From the NCBI GenBank assembly GCA_900078775.1, contig LT549889.1, positions 5,208,001-5,272,000 of the forward strand: 64,000 nucleotides of DNA. The letters run 5' to 3'. How positions within the stretch are numbered: position 1 is the first letter of the stretch; every line of letters begins with the position of its first letter. Below are positions 49,105-58,367 of the stretch, in pieces. The notes below the pieces were generated by a model. The model was not told the DNA's origin. It saw only the letters and a program-made list of their open reading frames with translations, and made no database searches. The stretch comes from Mycolicibacterium aurum. Lineage in GTDB: Bacteria > Actinomycetota > Actinomycetes > Mycobacteriales > Mycobacteriaceae. Position numbers and translations under genes: made by a program.

Positions 49105-50075
49105 CCGCCGCCGTGGGAGAAGATCCGGCGCGGGTTGTCCACCAGCATGGTCCGCAGCTGCTCGTCGGTCACGCCGCGCTGTTTGAGCGCCGGGATGACG
49201 TCGTTGTGGATGTGCAGGTAATGCCAGTTCGGCAGGGCCGTGGCCAGCACCTCCTCGGGTAGCGCGTCGAAATAGCAGGACGCGTCGTGGGAGAGCACCA
49301 TCTTCTCGGCATGCCCGCGCTCGCACATCCGCGCGACGGTGTCCACGCGCTGCTCGAACGGCAGGATCAGGTCGACACCGAAGCGGTCCATGCCCAGATA
49401 GGAGCCGGCGGCGATGAGCTCCTCCAGATAGTCCAGATCGGTGCTGTCCCCGGAGTGCCCGATCACCACCCGGCTGAGATCCACCCCCTCCTCGGCGAAG
49501 ATGCGCTGCTGCTCCAGGCCGCGCCGGCTGCCCGCGTGGGTGTGCGTGGAGATCGGCACACCGGTCTCGCGGTGGGCGGCGGCCACCGCCCGCAGCACCC
49601 GCTCCACCCCGGGGGTGACGCCCGGTTCGTCGGTGGCGCATTTGAGGATCGCCGCCTTGATCCCGGTCCCGGCGATGCCCTCGGTGATATCGCGGACGAA
49701 CATCTCGGTCATCACCTCGGGCCCGTCGAGCAGGGTGCCCGGGCCCTGGAAGTAGAACCGCATCGGCACGTCGTTGTAGGTGTAGAGCCCGGTGGCCACC
49801 ACGATGTTGATCTCGGTGGCGGCCGCGATCGTGGCGATCCGGGGGACGTACCGGCCCAGGCCGATGACCGTCAGATCGACGACGGTGTCCACCCCGCGGG
49901 ACTTCAGCTCGTTGAGTCGGGCGACCGCGTCGGCGATGCGCCGGTCCTCGTCGCCCCAGCCCTCCGGATGGTTGTGCGCGATCTCGGTGTTCAGGATGAA
50001 CACGTGCTCGTGCATGAGCGTGACACCCAGATCCGCGGTGTTGACGGGCCCGCGGGCGGTTTCGACCTCCGACAT
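49098..50075 (-). CDS. php: Phosphotriesterase-like lactonase
   Basis: The 325-residue amidohydrolase-fold protein has the binuclear metal site. H22-x-H24 is in GVTLMHEHVF, the bridging Lys is in IKAAILKCATDE, and a His is in GVPISTHTHAGS. A second His is in VVIGHSGDSTDL, and the Asp is in LSHDASCYF. This spacing is that of the phosphotriesterase-like lactonases (PPH in M. tuberculosis, Rv0230c), which prefer lactones such as acyl-homoserine lactones. The ATG at 50075 is 86 bp from the divergent PF10118 gene. The biological substrate in mycobacteria is unsettled. Confidence 0.9.
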   Translation of the reverse strand: MSEVETARGPVNTADLGVTLMHEHVFILNTEIAHNHPEGWGDEDRRIADAVARLNELKSRGVDTVVDLTVIGLGRYVPRIATIAAATEINIVVATGLYTYNDVPMRFYFQGPGTLLDGPEVMTEMFVRDITEGIAGTGIKAAILKCATDEPGVTPGVERVLRAVAAAHRETGVPISTHTHAGSRRGLEQQRIFAEEGVDLSRVVIGHSGDSTDLDYLEELIAAGSYLGMDRFGVDLILPFEQRVDTVARMCERGHAEKMVLSHDASCYFDALPEEVLATALPNWHYLHIHNDVIPALKQRGVTDEQLRTMLVDNPRRIFSHGGGY

Positions 50076-50161
50076 CTCGCCGATGCTAGGAGTGCGGCGC
50101 GCCCCGACGGGCCGATTCCGGCGTATCGACAGATATCCGGTACCCGGGGTACCGTTTGCGG

Positions 50162-51058
50162 ATGGAGCTGTTGGACACCGACACCCCGGACGGGACGGCG
50201 ATCGAACTGCACGCCCGCGCCGTGCGGTTCGACCTGACCGGCGTACCCGCCCACTACATATACGACTCCGCGGTGGCCACCCACCTGTACAACGCGCTGT
50301 CGCTGCTGCTGCCGGCCGGTGAGGAGTGGTTCATCACCGTCCTGAAGGAGGCGCTGCCGGACATCCCCGACGGCAAGCTGCGCGACGACGTCATCGGGTT
50401 CATGGGGCAGGAGGCCCAGCACGCCCACGCGCACGCCGGCCTCAACGGGTATCTGACCCGGCACGGGATCGACCCGGCGCCGATGCTCGCCCGCGCCGAC
50501 TACGTCTTCGGCAGCCTGCTCGGCCCGCGCCCGGTCGAAGGGGACAAGGCACACAACTACCTCGTCGAACGGCTCGCCGTGATCGCGGCGCTGGAACACA
50601 TCTTCGCGTTCCTGGGGGACTGGGTGCTCAATGCCAAGGGGCTCAACGACGCCTGCGCGCATCCCACCGTCGTCGACCTGCTGCGCTGGCACGGAGCCGA
50701 GGAGGTGGAACACCGGATGGTGTCGCACGACGTGCTGCACCACTTCGACGGCGGCTACCTGCGCCGGGCCCGCGCCCAGCTGGTGGTCGGGCCGGTGCTG
50801 CTGTACCTGATCTGGCAGGGCATCCGGTTCCTGCTGCGGGTCGACCCGAACCTGGACTGGTCGCCACGCAGACGTAAGCAGGTGTGGCGCAACCTGTTCC
50901 GATCGGCGCGCAAGGGCCTGACACCGTCGTTCGTGCTGATCGTGTGGCGGGTGCTGCAGTACTTCCGGCCGCGCTACACCCCCGGCGATGTCGGTGACAC
51001 CGCGCAGGCGGTGGCCTACCTGGCGTCCTCGCCGGCCGCCCGGCCCGTGCTGCGGTGA
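50162..51058 (+). CDS. PF10118 'metal-dependent hydrolase', probable ferritin-like di-iron enzyme
   Basis: This 298-residue helical protein resembles the predicted metal-dependent hydrolase family PF10118. Its conserved acids and histidines fall in the di-iron four-helix order: E54/E55 in AGEEWF, E84-x2-H87 in GQEAQHAH, E145 in AALEHIF, and E181-x2-H184 in EEVEHR. This E...ExxH...E...ExxH pattern is what ferritin-like di-iron oxygenases use, so I infer oxidative rather than hydrolytic chemistry. A hydrophobic helix pair (VVGPVLLYLIWQGIRFLLRV) near 215-235 suggests membrane contact. ATG 50162 was chosen over a TTG six bases upstream. The next gene, a flavin/2Fe-2S reductase, begins in its stop codon. 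Confidence 0.85.
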   Translation: MELLDTDTPDGTAIELHARAVRFDLTGVPAHYIYDSAVATHLYNALSLLLPAGEEWFITVLKEALPDIPDGKLRDDVIGFMGQEAQHAHAHAGLNGYLTRHGIDPAPMLARADYVFGSLLGPRPVEGDKAHNYLVERLAVIAALEHIFAFLGDWVLNAKGLNDACAHPTVVDLLRWHGAEEVEHRMVSHDVLHHFDGGYLRRARAQLVVGPVLLYLIWQGIRFLLRVDPNLDWSPRRRKQVWRNLFRSARKGLTPSFVLIVWRVLQYFRPRYTPGDVGDTAQAVAYLASSPAARPVLR

Positions 51059-52122
51059 GGCCGGTCCCGCCGGTCGGCGCCCCCATCGACGACCGCGCCG
51101 TCAACCTGGTCGCCCGGGCACTGGACCGGTTCTGGCTGCGCCCGGTCACCCGGTCCGGGTACGACGGGCGGCGCGCCGTCCGGGCCGCCGACGACCCCAT
51201 GTCCCTGGTGCTGGCCGAACGAGCGACCGTCGCCCGCGACAATGACGTTGTGGCACTGACGTTCCGGGCTCCGGACGGTGCGGACCTGCCGGCCTGGCAG
51301 CCCGGCGGCCACCTCGACCTGCACCTGCCGTCGGGGCGCCGCCGGCAGTACTCGCTGTGCGGTGACCCGCAGGACCGCAGCCGCTACCGGATCGCGGTCC
51401 GCCGCATCCCGTCCGGTGGCGGCGGCTCACTGGAGATGCACGCGCTGGCGGTGGGCGACACCGTCACCGTGCGCGGCCCGCGCAACGGCTTCCCGTTCAT
51501 CCCGTACCCGCGGGCGCTCTACATCGCCGGCGGTATCGGTATCACCCCGATCCTGCCGATGGTGCTCGCCGCCCGAAGGTTGGGCACCGACTGGCATTTC
51601 GTGTACTGCGGGCGCAACGCCGACAGCATCCCGTTCCTCGACGAGATCGCCTCCTGGGACCCGGCCCGGGTGACGATCCGCCTCGACGACGAGCACGGGG
51701 TACCCGGGCCCGGGGATCTGCTCGGGCGTGCCCCCGCAGACGGCGCGGTCTACGTGTGCGGGCCGCCGCCGATGATCGAGGCGGTGCGGGCGCACATCGA
51801 CCGAACCGTGGCCACCGCACTGCATTTCGAACGCTTCAGCGCACCGCCGGTGCGCGACGGAACCCCGTTCCAGGTCGAACTGGCCCGCAGCGGCGAGGTC
51901 CTCGACATCGCCGCCGACGAGACGGTGCTCGACGCCCTGGTCCGGCGCCGGCCCGACACCGCCTACTCCTGCCGGCAGGGCTTCTGCGGCACCTGCCGGG
52001 TCCGGGTGCTCGCGGGCACCCCCGAGCACCGCGACTCCAGGCTCACCGACACCGAACGCGCCGACTCCATGCTGGCCTGCGTATCCCGTTCGCTCACTCC
52101 GCGTCTCGTGCTCGATATATAG
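51055..52122 (+). CDS. Ferredoxin-NAD(P)H reductase (PDR/VanB type) with C-terminal 2Fe-2S domain
   Basis: The 355-residue electron-transfer protein has a phthalate-dioxygenase-reductase build. A short N-terminal extension (1-50) precedes an FMN/FAD-binding barrel with RRQYSLCGDPQDRSRYRIAV. The NAD-binding domain has LYIAGGIGITPILPMV and YVCGPPPMIEAV. The C-terminal plant-type ferredoxin carries DTAYSCRQGFCGTCRVRVLAG, with the final cluster ligand in DSMLACVSRS. The GTG overlaps the stop of the di-iron-like gene (GTGA), and the same operon unit implies that it feeds electrons to that protein. Its 3' end overlaps aftD on the opposite strand by 29 bases. Confidence 0.92.
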   Translation: MRPVPPVGAPIDDRAVNLVARALDRFWLRPVTRSGYDGRRAVRAADDPMSLVLAERATVARDNDVVALTFRAPDGADLPAWQPGGHLDLHLPSGRRRQYSLCGDPQDRSRYRIAVRRIPSGGGGSLEMHALAVGDTVTVRGPRNGFPFIPYPRALYIAGGIGITPILPMVLAARRLGTDWHFVYCGRNADSIPFLDEIASWDPARVTIRLDDEHGVPGPGDLLGRAPADGAVYVCGPPPMIEAVRAHIDRTVATALHFERFSAPPVRDGTPFQVELARSGEVLDIAADETVLDALVRRRPDTAYSCRQGFCGTCRVRVLAGTPEHRDSRLTDTERADSMLACVSRSLTPRLVLDI

Positions 52123-55100
52123 GCACCGTCGAGGCCAGCAGCATCGCCACCGACAGCAGGGCGAGGAACTGCACGGCGACCGAATGGCCGAGATAGCCGT
52201 CCACCGAGCGCCACGGCCCGCGGGACAGCACCGCACCGGCCGCGATCAGCCCGCCCGCGGTCACCGCGACGGTCACCCGCTCCACGCTGTCCCGCAGTAG
52301 GTACCGGACGCCGACGGCCGCGGCCACCACCGCCACCCCGACCAGCCCGCTGATCAGCGCACCCGCGGTCAGTGCGGCCGCCGCGGTGAGCCACGGCGGC
52401 GGCGCCCACGGCGACACCGCGACACCCGGCATCCGGCGCCGGATCGGCAGCAGCGCGAGCACGGCCAGCACCGGCAGCAGCGCCAGGCCACCGAACAGCC
52501 CGATCCGGTAGGCGGTGTTGGCCGGGAAGGTCAGCGACAGCGGACCGCTGGTGCCCGCCGGCACCACCCAGCCCTGCTGCCAGCCGCTCACCGTGATCGC
52601 CCGCAACGCCGTGCCGTCCGCGGTGTGCGCCACCCAGCCCGGGTTGACGCTCTCCGGGACCACCAGCACCCGGTCCCGGTCCGCCGCGGTCAGGTCCACC
52701 TCGCGGTGATCGGACGTCCAACGTTCGGTCCGGGCGGGGGTCGTCGGTGCGGGCCGCAGGTCACCGGCGCGCGGGCCGGCCAACTCGATGCCGTCGACGA
52801 TGAACGCCTCACCCGGGCTGACCAGCAGCTCCTGTTCACCCTGGGGCAGCGAGAGCGGTTCGGCGGGACAGGGTTTCGCGGCGATGGGTTCGTTGTCCAG
52901 CAGCGCGCCCACGGTGGTGGACACCGACGTCTGGATGAACTGCCCGGCCACACCGATGACCGGGCCGCGCCCGCAGGCCAGGGTGATCGTCCGGTCCCGG
53001 TCGGCGGGATCGGCCGGTGCGATGGGCTTGCCCGCCGCGTCCAGGGCGGTCACCTCGGCCAGGCCGGTCGGCTTGAGCTGATCGAATCCCAGTGCGGTGC
53101 GGTCGATCACGTCGGTCCAGTCCAGGATCGACAGCTCGATGGTGTCGGTCACGGTGGGGTGCAGCTCCAGGGTCTGCGGCCCGTCCTCGTGGATCCGGAA
53201 CACCTGCGGTCCGGCGCCGAGATTGACCGCGACCAGCGTCGGGTGGGCGGGCAGCGTCGAGGCGCTCGGCGTCAACCGCAACGCCGCCACCTCGGTGGCC
53301 TCGGGCAACTGCACCGTCAGGGTGGGCGGCTTCTTGAGTGCCACATTGTTCTGCGGCGCCGTCCACGCGGTGCGGACGTCCCCGTCGGTGGCGGCATACG
53401 CCGAGCCGAGTACGTCGATCAGATCCGAATCACCCACCGCGCGGGTGGTTCCGGCGGTGGCTATCAGATCCGCCAGCCGCGGTCCCTGCCGCGCCCGGAC
53501 CCAGACCGTCGGTGCCACCTCGATCGGTTCGGGGACCGTCAGGGTGCGGCTCATGTTGACCTGCTCCTCCGGGGACAGCGCCATCGTCGCCGCGCACCGG
53601 ATCCCCTCGGGTGCCTGGGCGCAACCCGGCCGGCCCAGCAGGTCCGACCCCAGATCCCACTGCGCCACCGCCGACCCGGCGGGCGGGCCGGGAACGTCGA
53701 CGGTCCGGCGCAGTGCCACCGGATGTGCGAAACCCGAGGCGTCGTACTGGGTGACGCTCAGATCGGTGATGCCGAACTGCACACCGGGGGAGCCGTCGTC
53801 GGTGCCGACCGCGGTGATCCGCATCCACGGCGTCTCGCCGAACGGCAGCGCCACGGTCAGCGGTTTGCCCGGCTCCTCGAAACGCAGGGTGCTGGTGCCG
53901 TTCGCGGTGGACACCTCGATGCGGCGCACCTGGGCGCCGACGGCGGTGGCGCTCGGGGTGATGGTGACCGCCGCGTTGGTCACCGGATGGTCGAAGTCCA
54001 CCTGCATCCACTGGCCCACCGCGGTCTGCAGCGAGTTGGACACCCAGCTGGTGGAGGAGTCCGCGTCGATCGCGGCGGACGGCCCCGAGGACGGTGAGAC
54101 ATTGGGCAGCGCAGTCGAATCCGCGGCCGAACTGGACACGCTGATCCGGCCACCGGTCCAGCGCGCGTACAGCGGGTCGGTCCCGGCCGGGTAGTCCATC
54201 ACCCGGTTGAAGGTGTGCCGGGGTTCCTCCGGGGTGCGGATCGCCGAGGAATGGTTGTCCACCCGGCCGTAGTCGGTCTCCCGCGCCAGCGGAGTGTCGG
54301 TGACGGTGACCAGCGCGGCCGGCACCCCGGCCCGTTCGGCGTCGGCGGTCAGCAGCATCGGACCCAGCGGCTCCCGGCCGTTCAACCGCCGGCGTTCGTC
54401 CAGGCGCAGCAGGGCTTCCGGGGCGCCGTCGACGCGGGCCATCTTGTCCAGATCGGTGAGATACGGTGCGGGCCGGGCATTGTCGACCCGGTAGATCTCG
54501 ACCGCCGGGTAGCGGGGCCGCAGCCCGCTGTCGGTGACGAACCCCTCCAGGGTGCCCGGTCCCACCGGCTCCCCGAACTCGGCCACCCTGGTCAGCCCGG
54601 GCGACCCGTCGACCGCCCGGTGCACCAGGATCGGGCGGGCCGACCGGGAGGTGTCCGGGTCCAGGTCGTTGCGCACCACGACGTAGGAGATGCCCTGCTG
54701 GGCCAGGGTGTCGGCCAGCCCGGCCGAGGGCTGACCGGCGGCGAACAGGCGCTGCACCGCGTCGAGGGCGCGGATGGTCGCCGGTGGGGTCAGTGGGATC
54801 GAATCACGCACGCCCCACGGGCTGTCGCCCAGCACCTGCAGGGGTTCGTCGTGGCTGTTGCCCCAGACCTGGGTCGCGAACGGCGCTCCCGGCGCGACCA
54901 GCACCCGGCCGCGCTCGGTGTTGTGCTCGTCCAGCCAGGCCGCGGTGTCGTGCCAGTACCCCGGAATCGCCTCGAAACTGCCCGGCGGGGTCAACCGGCC
55001 GGTCCAGGCCAGCGACGTCGCGGCGGCCAGCGCGGTCAGCACCACGATCCCGACGGCCACCCGCCGGTCCCGTTCGGGATAGGCGAAGGCGTGCACCCAG

Positions 55101-56293
55101 GTCGGGCGGTCGGCGGCGCCGGGCAGCGGGATGCGGCCCAGCAGATGCGCCAGGCCGAGCGCCAGCGGCAGCCGCAGCAGCGGCTCCAGCTTGTGCACAT
55201 TGCGCAGGGGGGTGCCCTCGGCGTCCAGGAACAGCTGCACCTGCGCGCCGATGGGGGAGCCCAGCCCGCCGGAGTAGCCGACGGCCAGCGCGGTGAGCCC
55301 GACGAACAGGATCAGGATGAGCCGGCCGCGCGCCGGCATGGTCCGCATGGCCAGCCCGGCCAGCCCGGCGGCCGCCACCAGGGTGGTGGCCAGCACCGCC
55401 ACCGAACTGGTGACCAGCGAGGACCCCGCGGTGGCGGTGGGGGCGACGTACGGTGTCCAGCTGCCCCCACCGCGCAGCACCTCGGTCAGCGACAGCCAGC
55501 GGGTGGTGACACCCGAGGATTCGATGAAGTCCAGGAACGGGGGACTGATCCGGCCCAGCATGACCAGCGCCACCGACCACCAGGTGATGGCCAGCGCGGT
55601 GCACAGCGCCCACCACCCGGTGAACCGCCACCACTGCCGGTTCGGCCGGTGCGCGGCCCACCAGATGATGGCGGCCAGGCAGCCGGTCAGGGTGGCCACC
55701 GCATTGACCGCGCCCATCAGCGCCACCGCGACCGCCGAGCGGGCGGCCAGCAGCCGGATCCGGTCGTCGCCGCGCATCGCGTAGATGACCGGGAGCAGCA
55801 CCCACGGCGCCAGCATCATCGGCAGGGTCTCCGAGGAGATGGCACCGAGGGTGGTCAGCACCCGCGGGGACAGCGCGAACGCGGCCGCGGCGATGACGCG
55901 CGAGGTGGTGCTGCCGATCCCGAGCGCCTCGGCGACCCGCAGCAGTCCCCAGAAGCCGACGGTCAGCAGCAGCGCCCACCACAACCGTTGGGTCACCCAG
56001 TCCGGCAGTCCCGATACGTCACCGGCCAGGAAGAACGTCCCGTGCGGGAACAGATAGCCGTAGGCCTGGTTCTGGGCCTGGCCGAAGGGCAGGTCGCTGT
56101 TCCACAGATCGGCGGCGCGCGCCAGAAAGCGCAGCGGATTGGCGGTGAGATCGAGTTTGGTGTCAGGGGCGATGCGGCCCGGGTCCTGGCAGAACGCCAG
56201 GATCAGGAAGACGGAGCCGACCAGCCACAGCCAACGCCGTGACAAAACTTCGGCGAACGGCGCGCCCGGGTCAGGCCCGGTCGCCGTATTCAA
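52094..56293 (-). CDS. aftD: Alpha-(1->3)-arabinofuranosyltransferase
   Basis: The protein adds alpha-1,3 arabinofuranose branches to arabinogalactan and lipoarabinomannan from decaprenyl-phosphoarabinose. The 1399 residues equal the family length (1400 in M. tuberculosis by memory). A GT-C membrane domain fills roughly residues 1-430, starting LSRRWLWLVGSVFLILAFCQDPG and including the acidic site DTKLDLTANPLRFL. Two discoidin/F5-8-like carbohydrate-binding regions follow near 725-850 (DADSSTSWVSNSLQTAVGQWMQVDFDHP) and 960-1070 (TDGDVRTAWTAPQNN). C-terminal helices run from about 1250 to the end. TTG is the start, inside the end of the small DUF2613 gene (23-base overlap). Confidence 0.96.
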   Translation of the reverse strand: MNTATGPDPGAPFAEVLSRRWLWLVGSVFLILAFCQDPGRIAPDTKLDLTANPLRFLARAADLWNSDLPFGQAQNQAYGYLFPHGTFFLAGDVSGLPDWVTQRLWWALLLTVGFWGLLRVAEALGIGSTTSRVIAAAAFALSPRVLTTLGAISSETLPMMLAPWVLLPVIYAMRGDDRIRLLAARSAVAVALMGAVNAVATLTGCLAAIIWWAAHRPNRQWWRFTGWWALCTALAITWWSVALVMLGRISPPFLDFIESSGVTTRWLSLTEVLRGGGSWTPYVAPTATAGSSLVTSSVAVLATTLVAAAGLAGLAMRTMPARGRLILILFVGLTALAVGYSGGLGSPIGAQVQLFLDAEGTPLRNVHKLEPLLRLPLALGLAHLLGRIPLPGAADRPTWVHAFAYPERDRRVAVGIVVLTALAAATSLAWTGRLTPPGSFEAIPGYWHDTAAWLDEHNTERGRVLVAPGAPFATQVWGNSHDEPLQVLGDSPWGVRDSIPLTPPATIRALDAVQRLFAAGQPSAGLADTLAQQGISYVVVRNDLDPDTSRSARPILVHRAVDGSPGLTRVAEFGEPVGPGTLEGFVTDSGLRPRYPAVEIYRVDNARPAPYLTDLDKMARVDGAPEALLRLDERRRLNGREPLGPMLLTADAERAGVPAALVTVTDTPLARETDYGRVDNHSSAIRTPEEPRHTFNRVMDYPAGTDPLYARWTGGRISVSSSAADSTALPNVSPSSGPSAAIDADSSTSWVSNSLQTAVGQWMQVDFDHPVTNAAVTITPSATAVGAQVRRIEVSTANGTSTLRFEEPGKPLTVALPFGETPWMRITAVGTDDGSPGVQFGITDLSVTQYDASGFAHPVALRRTVDVPGPPAGSAVAQWDLGSDLLGRPGCAQAPEGIRCAATMALSPEEQVNMSRTLTVPEPIEVAPTVWVRARQGPRLADLIATAGTTRAVGDSDLIDVLGSAYAATDGDVRTAWTAPQNNVALKKPPTLTVQLPEATEVAALRLTPSASTLPAHPTLVAVNLGAGPQVFRIHEDGPQTLELHPTVTDTIELSILDWTDVIDRTALGFDQLKPTGLAEVTALDAAGKPIAPADPADRDRTITLACGRGPVIGVAGQFIQTSVSTTVGALLDNEPIAAKPCPAEPLSLPQGEQELLVSPGEAFIVDGIELAGPRAGDLRPAPTTPARTERWTSDHREVDLTAADRDRVLVVPESVNPGWVAHTADGTALRAITVSGWQQGWVVPAGTSGPLSLTFPANTAYRIGLFGGLALLPVLAVLALLPIRRRMPGVAVSPWAPPPWLTAAAALTAGALISGLVGVAVVAAAVGVRYLLRDSVERVTVAVTAGGLIAAGAVLSRGPWRSVDGYLGHSVAVQFLALLSVAMLLASTVPIYRARDAE

Positions 56294-56444
56294 CGCGGTT
56301 GAGCACCGAGGACGCGGGGTCTCCCGACTGCACCGGTGGCTTGGTGTCCTGCTGGACCATCAGCGTCACGCCGAAGATCGCCGCCGCACCCAACAGCAGG
56401 CCGACCACGATGCTTGCCGCAGCGGGCACGACGAACCGTTCCAT
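56271..56444 (-). CDS. Small membrane protein (DUF2613, Rv0236A-like)
   Basis: This 57-residue protein has one hydrophobic helix (VVPAAASIVVGLLLGAAAIFGVTLMV) followed by a short polar tail (QQDTKPPVQSGDPASSVLN). It begins at ATG 56444. The 3' end overlaps the aftD start by 23 bases, so AftD translation is probably coupled to this gene. Small DUF2613 proteins accompany aftD in mycobacteria as Rv0236A does; role unknown, perhaps an AftD partner in the membrane. The helix lies close to the N-terminus and may be an uncleaved signal anchor. Confidence 0.88.
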   Translation of the reverse strand: MERFVVPAAASIVVGLLLGAAAIFGVTLMVQQDTKPPVQSGDPASSVLNRVEYGDRA

Positions 56445-56584
56445 GCCCGCCAACCTAGCACGACGGAATATGGCCGTGACGTCGCAGTCGGCGCCCGCCG
56501 GCAGGCGTTCCGGAGGCCGCGAGACGGAAACCGGGACGGCCATCGGCGGCGTCGGATCGGGCCGCCCGGTTAATGTGGGGACCC

Positions 56585-57745
56585 ATGTCGATGTCACGCG
56601 CACTCGGTGCCCTGACCGCGCTGTCCGGTCTGCTGCTGGCCTGCTCGCCGGCCCAGACCTCCGAGACGGCGGCCCCACCGGCCCCGGTGAGCAGCGGTGC
56701 GCCGGTCCCGACGCACGCCTCGCTGGACCTGCCGCTGCCCGCCGCGCCGGCACCCGGCGGCTGCGATGTGGCCGCGCTGTCCACCCGGGACAAGCTGGCC
56801 CAACTGCTGATGGTCGGGGTGACCGGCGCCGCCGACGCCCGCGCGGCCGTCACCGAACACAAGGTCGGCGGCATCATGATCGGCAGCTGGACCGATATGT
56901 CGATGCTGGGCGCGCCGCTGGCCGGGATCGCCGCCGACGCGGGCCCGCTGGCGCTGGCGGTCAGCGTCGACGAGGAGGGTGGCCGGGTGTCCCGGCTGGC
57001 CGGGGTGATCGGCAGCCAGCCCTCGGCCCGGGCACTGGCCCAGACCAAGACCGCCGACGAGGTCTACGGGATAGCGCTGGAGCGCGGCCGCGCCATGCGT
57101 GGCCTCGGCATCACCGTCGACTTCGCCCCGGTGGTCGATCTGACTCAGCAGAGCGCCGCGATCGGGGACCGGTCCTTCGGCGACGACCCGCAGACGGTGA
57201 CCGAGTACGCCGGCGCCTACGCCCGCGGTCTGCGCGACGCCGGGGTGCTGCCGGTGCTCAAGCACTTCCCCGGCCACGGCCGCGCCGCAGGTGATTCGCA
57301 CACCGGCGCGGTGTCCACGCCGCCGCTGGCCGAGCTGCAGAACGAGGATCTGGTCCCGTACCGCACCTTGACCACCCAGCATCCGGTCGCGGTCATGGTC
57401 GGGCACATGCAGGTGCCCGGGCTGACCGGCGGTGAGCAGGCCAGCCTGAGCCCGGCCGCCTACAACCTGCTGCGCACCGAATTCGGCTTCGGCGGTCTGG
57501 TCTACACCGACGACCTGTCCAGCATGGCCGCGATCAACCAGCAGTACGGGGTCGCCGCGGCGGTGCTGAAGTCACTGCAGGCCGGCGCCGACGTCGCGCT
57601 GTGGATCACCACCGCCGAGGTGCCCGCCGTGCTGGACCGTCTGGAGCAGGCCGTCGACGCCGGTGAACTGCCGATGTCCCGGGTGGACGACTCGGTGCGC
57701 CGCGTCGCCGCCGCCAAGGGGACTAATCCCAACTGCGGCGGCTGA
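56585..57745 (+). CDS. lpqI: LpqI-like lipoprotein, GH3 beta-N-acetylglucosaminidase
   Basis: This cell-wall lipoprotein probably removes N-acetylglucosamine from muropeptides for recycling. The 386-residue protein has a lipobox (LSGLLLAC, Cys at about residue 19), a Pro/Thr/Ala linker, and a GH3 TIM barrel. DKLAQLLMVGV, LALAVSVDEEGGRVSRL, and LPVLKHFPGHGRAAGDSHTG (NagZ-type His-Asp acid/base loop) are present. The nucleophile Asp is in GLVYTDDLSSMAA. It starts at ATG 56585 after a 140-bp gap divergent from the aftD partner. A TetR gene follows by 18 bp. Confidence 0.93.
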   Translation: MSMSRALGALTALSGLLLACSPAQTSETAAPPAPVSSGAPVPTHASLDLPLPAAPAPGGCDVAALSTRDKLAQLLMVGVTGAADARAAVTEHKVGGIMIGSWTDMSMLGAPLAGIAADAGPLALAVSVDEEGGRVSRLAGVIGSQPSARALAQTKTADEVYGIALERGRAMRGLGITVDFAPVVDLTQQSAAIGDRSFGDDPQTVTEYAGAYARGLRDAGVLPVLKHFPGHGRAAGDSHTGAVSTPPLAELQNEDLVPYRTLTTQHPVAVMVGHMQVPGLTGGEQASLSPAAYNLLRTEFGFGGLVYTDDLSSMAAINQQYGVAAAVLKSLQAGADVALWITTAEVPAVLDRLEQAVDAGELPMSRVDDSVRRVAAAKGTNPNCGG

Positions 57746-57763
57746 TCGCCGTACGCTGACCCG

Positions 57764-58366
57764 ATGGCCGGAGGAACGAAGCGTCTGCCGCGCGCGGTGC
57801 GCGAGCAGCAGATGCTCGACGCCGCCGTGCAGATGTTCTCCATCAACGGCTACCACGAGACGTCGATGGATGCGATCGCCGCGGAGGCGCAGATCTCCAA
57901 GCCGATGCTCTATCTGTACTACGGCTCCAAGGAGGAGTTGTTCGGGGCGTGCCTGGACCGTGAGCTGAACCGCTTCGTCGAAGAGGTGCGCCGCGAGATC
58001 GACTTCACGCTGAGCCCAAAAGAGATGCTGACCAACGCCGTTGGCGCCTTCCTGGGCTACATCGACAGTCACCGGGCGTCCTGGATCGTGCTGTACAGCC
58101 AGGCCACCAGCTCGCAGGCCTTCGCGCACACCGTGCGGGAGGGCCGGGAACGGATCATCGACCTGGTGGGCCGGTTGCTGCAGTCGGGAACGCGGCACCC
58201 GGAGCCCGACGCCGATTTCAACATGATGGCGGTCGCGCTGGTGGGCGCCGGTGAGGCCATCGCGGACCGGGTCAGCACCGGGGACGCCGACGTGCAGGAC
58301 GCCACCGACCTGATGATCAACCTGTTCTGGCGCGGACTGAAGGGCAAACCCAGCGGCAAGGGTTAG
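57764..58366 (+). CDS. TetR-family regulator (Rv0238-like)
   Basis: The 200-residue regulator has the N-terminal helix-turn-helix AVREQQMLDAAVQMFSINGYHETSMDAIAAEAQISKPMLYLYYGSKEELFGACLDREL, with recognition helix around SKPMLYLYYGSKE. The C-terminal helical ligand domain includes SWIVLYSQATSSQAFAHTVREGRERIIDL. It matches Rv0238 in position, and is 18 bp after lpqI and convergent with the methyltransferase gene. A candidate target is the symmetric site at 61682-61697 in the nearby fabG4/fadA2 promoter, but this is conjecture. Confidence 0.9.
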   Translation: MAGGTKRLPRAVREQQMLDAAVQMFSINGYHETSMDAIAAEAQISKPMLYLYYGSKEELFGACLDRELNRFVEEVRREIDFTLSPKEMLTNAVGAFLGYIDSHRASWIVLYSQATSSQAFAHTVREGRERIIDLVGRLLQSGTRHPEPDADFNMMAVALVGAGEAIADRVSTGDADVQDATDLMINLFWRGLKGKPSGKG

Positions 58367-58367
58367 C

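Noticed and set aside
54215..56242. 675-codon open frame on the + strand
   Set aside because: Antisense to aftD with repetitive Arg/Gln/Gly composition and no domain.
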